Position numbers and translations under genes: made by a program. DNA of 64,000 bases from Brevipalpus yothersi (Eukaryota > Arthropoda > Arachnida > Trombidiformes > Tenuipalpidae), in contig QZCP01000046.1 in assembly GCA_003956705.1 (NCBI GenBank), positions 245,151 to 309,150 on the forward strand, in the 5' to 3' direction. The notes under the pieces are model-generated. The model was given only the letters and a program-made list of their open reading frames with translations, was not told the origin of the DNA and did no database searches. Positions 63,087 to 64,000 of the stretch are shown piece by piece (within the stretch, counting starts at the first letter, position 1; each line of letters begins with the position of its first letter).

Positions 63087-63859
63087 ATGGATCCACTGTA
63101 TCCTCCGCCACCCCTTCATTCAGCTCCATCTCCTCCACCACCCCCAACACTTCTGTTACCCCAGCCATCATCACAGCATTCATATGCTCCTTCTAACATC
63201 AATGTCTACCAACAACAATCGCCAGGAATATCATCATCCGAAGTCTTAACCATACAGGCCACTGGTGCCCCTGGCATACCTTTGGCCACGGTAACCCATG
63301 TGGCAAGTGAGGATAACAATATGAATTTTGGACACTCTCTATTGACCCCGGCAAAGCTTCCCCACCATCATGGGGGTCAACATCATCATCATGCTCGACA
63401 ATTGTCGCCTCGAGAGCAATATTCACCCGCATCACCTTCTCCATCCAAAGCTATATCATCCAAATCGTTGACCAACAGTAGCCATCAAACGGGAAATCCA
63501 AATCAAAATCATCAGCCAGTTTGGCAATTCGTTGGAGAGACAGCAATTTCAGGTGAGAGGAAGAGAAAATCTTTTTTTTTCTCGCTTTTATTGTCCCCTC
63601 ACCGGATCTATTTATCTACATACTTTTCTATTGATAACTGTTAATAATGATCATCTTACTTTGATCAATTGGCCAGTTACAAAAGTAACTGTATCATCAT
63701 CACTTTCACCTATCTTAAGGAAGAGAGAGAAGGAAAAAAAATTTTTCACTTCACTTTCTTCGATTATTCTGAGCAACTATATCAATTCACACAAAAATCT
63801 TTCCAGAATTGCATGTTGATGGTGAACACATCATTGCTCAAATGAATGAAACCCTTTAA
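63087..63859 (+). CDS. Orphan Pro/His/Ser-rich protein
   Basis: Exons 63087-63552 and 63807-63859 join in phase (donor GTGAGA, acceptor TTTCCAG) to 172 residues. The N-terminus is proline-rich (MDPLYPPPPLHSAPSPPPPP). The middle has EVLTIQATGAPGIPLATVTH, then a His-rich and Ser/Pro-rich stretch. The end, PVWQFVGETAISELHVDGEH followed by IIAQMNETL, looks folded and more constrained than the rest. I do not recognise the family. If the second exon is wrong, the coding region continues beyond the window. A probable nuclear or cytoplasmic disordered protein. Confidence 0.5.
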
Positions 63860-63965
63860 TTTACATTTCGCAATTTATTCCATTCCTGTAACTGATTTCT
63901 ACTGACCGTTGATCTACTTAATCAAGACTCTTTTGGAATAGAATACATGTATTGTGCGTATGTCT

Positions 63966-63968
<3 letters not shown>

Positions 63969-64000
<32 letters not shown>
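63969..64000. repeat. (TC)n microsatellite cut by the window edge
   Basis: TC repeat running to the last base of the window. Confidence 0.95.

Noticed and set aside
1..64000. CRISPR arrays, operons, ribosome-binding sites and prophage-type systems
   Set aside because: The window is spliced eukaryotic DNA; direct repeats seen are microsatellites or duplications, with no repeat-spacer arrays.

Overview
The window is nuclear DNA from a compact animal genome. Genes are packed on both strands with introns of about 50-940 bp and canonical GT/AG junctions, coding flanks are AT-rich, proteins carry Ser, Gln and His runs, and long (CT)n/(GA)n tracts are scattered throughout. The gene set (arthropod-type pasiflora, a divergent ionotropic-type receptor, Mnt, Gbb-like BMP, Rsod-like protein) points to an arthropod. 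A mite, probably acariform, is my best guess from the style of the genome, but this is inference. I see no tRNA, rRNA, CRISPR array or intact transposon.

Layout: 1-1935 (+) 3' part of a LAP-family leucine-rich repeat protein (Erbin/Densin-like, no PDZ); 3264-4185 (+) DNAJC4-like J-protein, flanked by two copies of a duplicated noncoding block; 6614-7471 (+) alkaline ceramidase; 9739-12910 (+) BBS7; 13964-16043 (-) pasiflora-like tetraspan; 19237-20494 (+) type II membrane glycosyltransferase-like protein with a decayed partial copy at 17203-17411; 22522-23667 (-) Mnt; 26936-30540 (-) site-1 protease; 32865-34489 (+) divergent ionotropic receptor with a decayed 3' copy near 31660-31960; 35636-37692 (+) ATE1; 39448-43966 (+) p120/delta-catenin; 45353-46908 (-) orphan secreted, probably GPI-anchored protein; 48760-50696 (+) flotillin-2; 52491-55052 (+) BMP5-8/Gbb-like ligand; 55378-56439 (-) TAMM41; 56898-57380 (+) orphan; 57909-60638 (-) secreted protein with SOD-like domains that lack metal ligands; 63087-63859 (+) orphan Pro/His-rich protein.

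Most genes are unrelated housekeeping or developmental genes and form no operon or pathway. Loose themes are membrane and junction organisation (LAP protein, p120-catenin, pasiflora, flotillin-2) and secretory processing (site-1 protease, BMP, glycosyltransferase). The most notable items are the BMP ligand, which lacks the interchain cysteine but has an extra C-terminal cysteine; the glycosyltransferase-like gene of possibly microbial origin; partial gene copies beside two intact genes; the duplicated block around the DNAJC4-like gene; and a repeated N-terminal motif in p120-catenin. Exon joins were derived by hand from splice sites and reading phase; no search was run.
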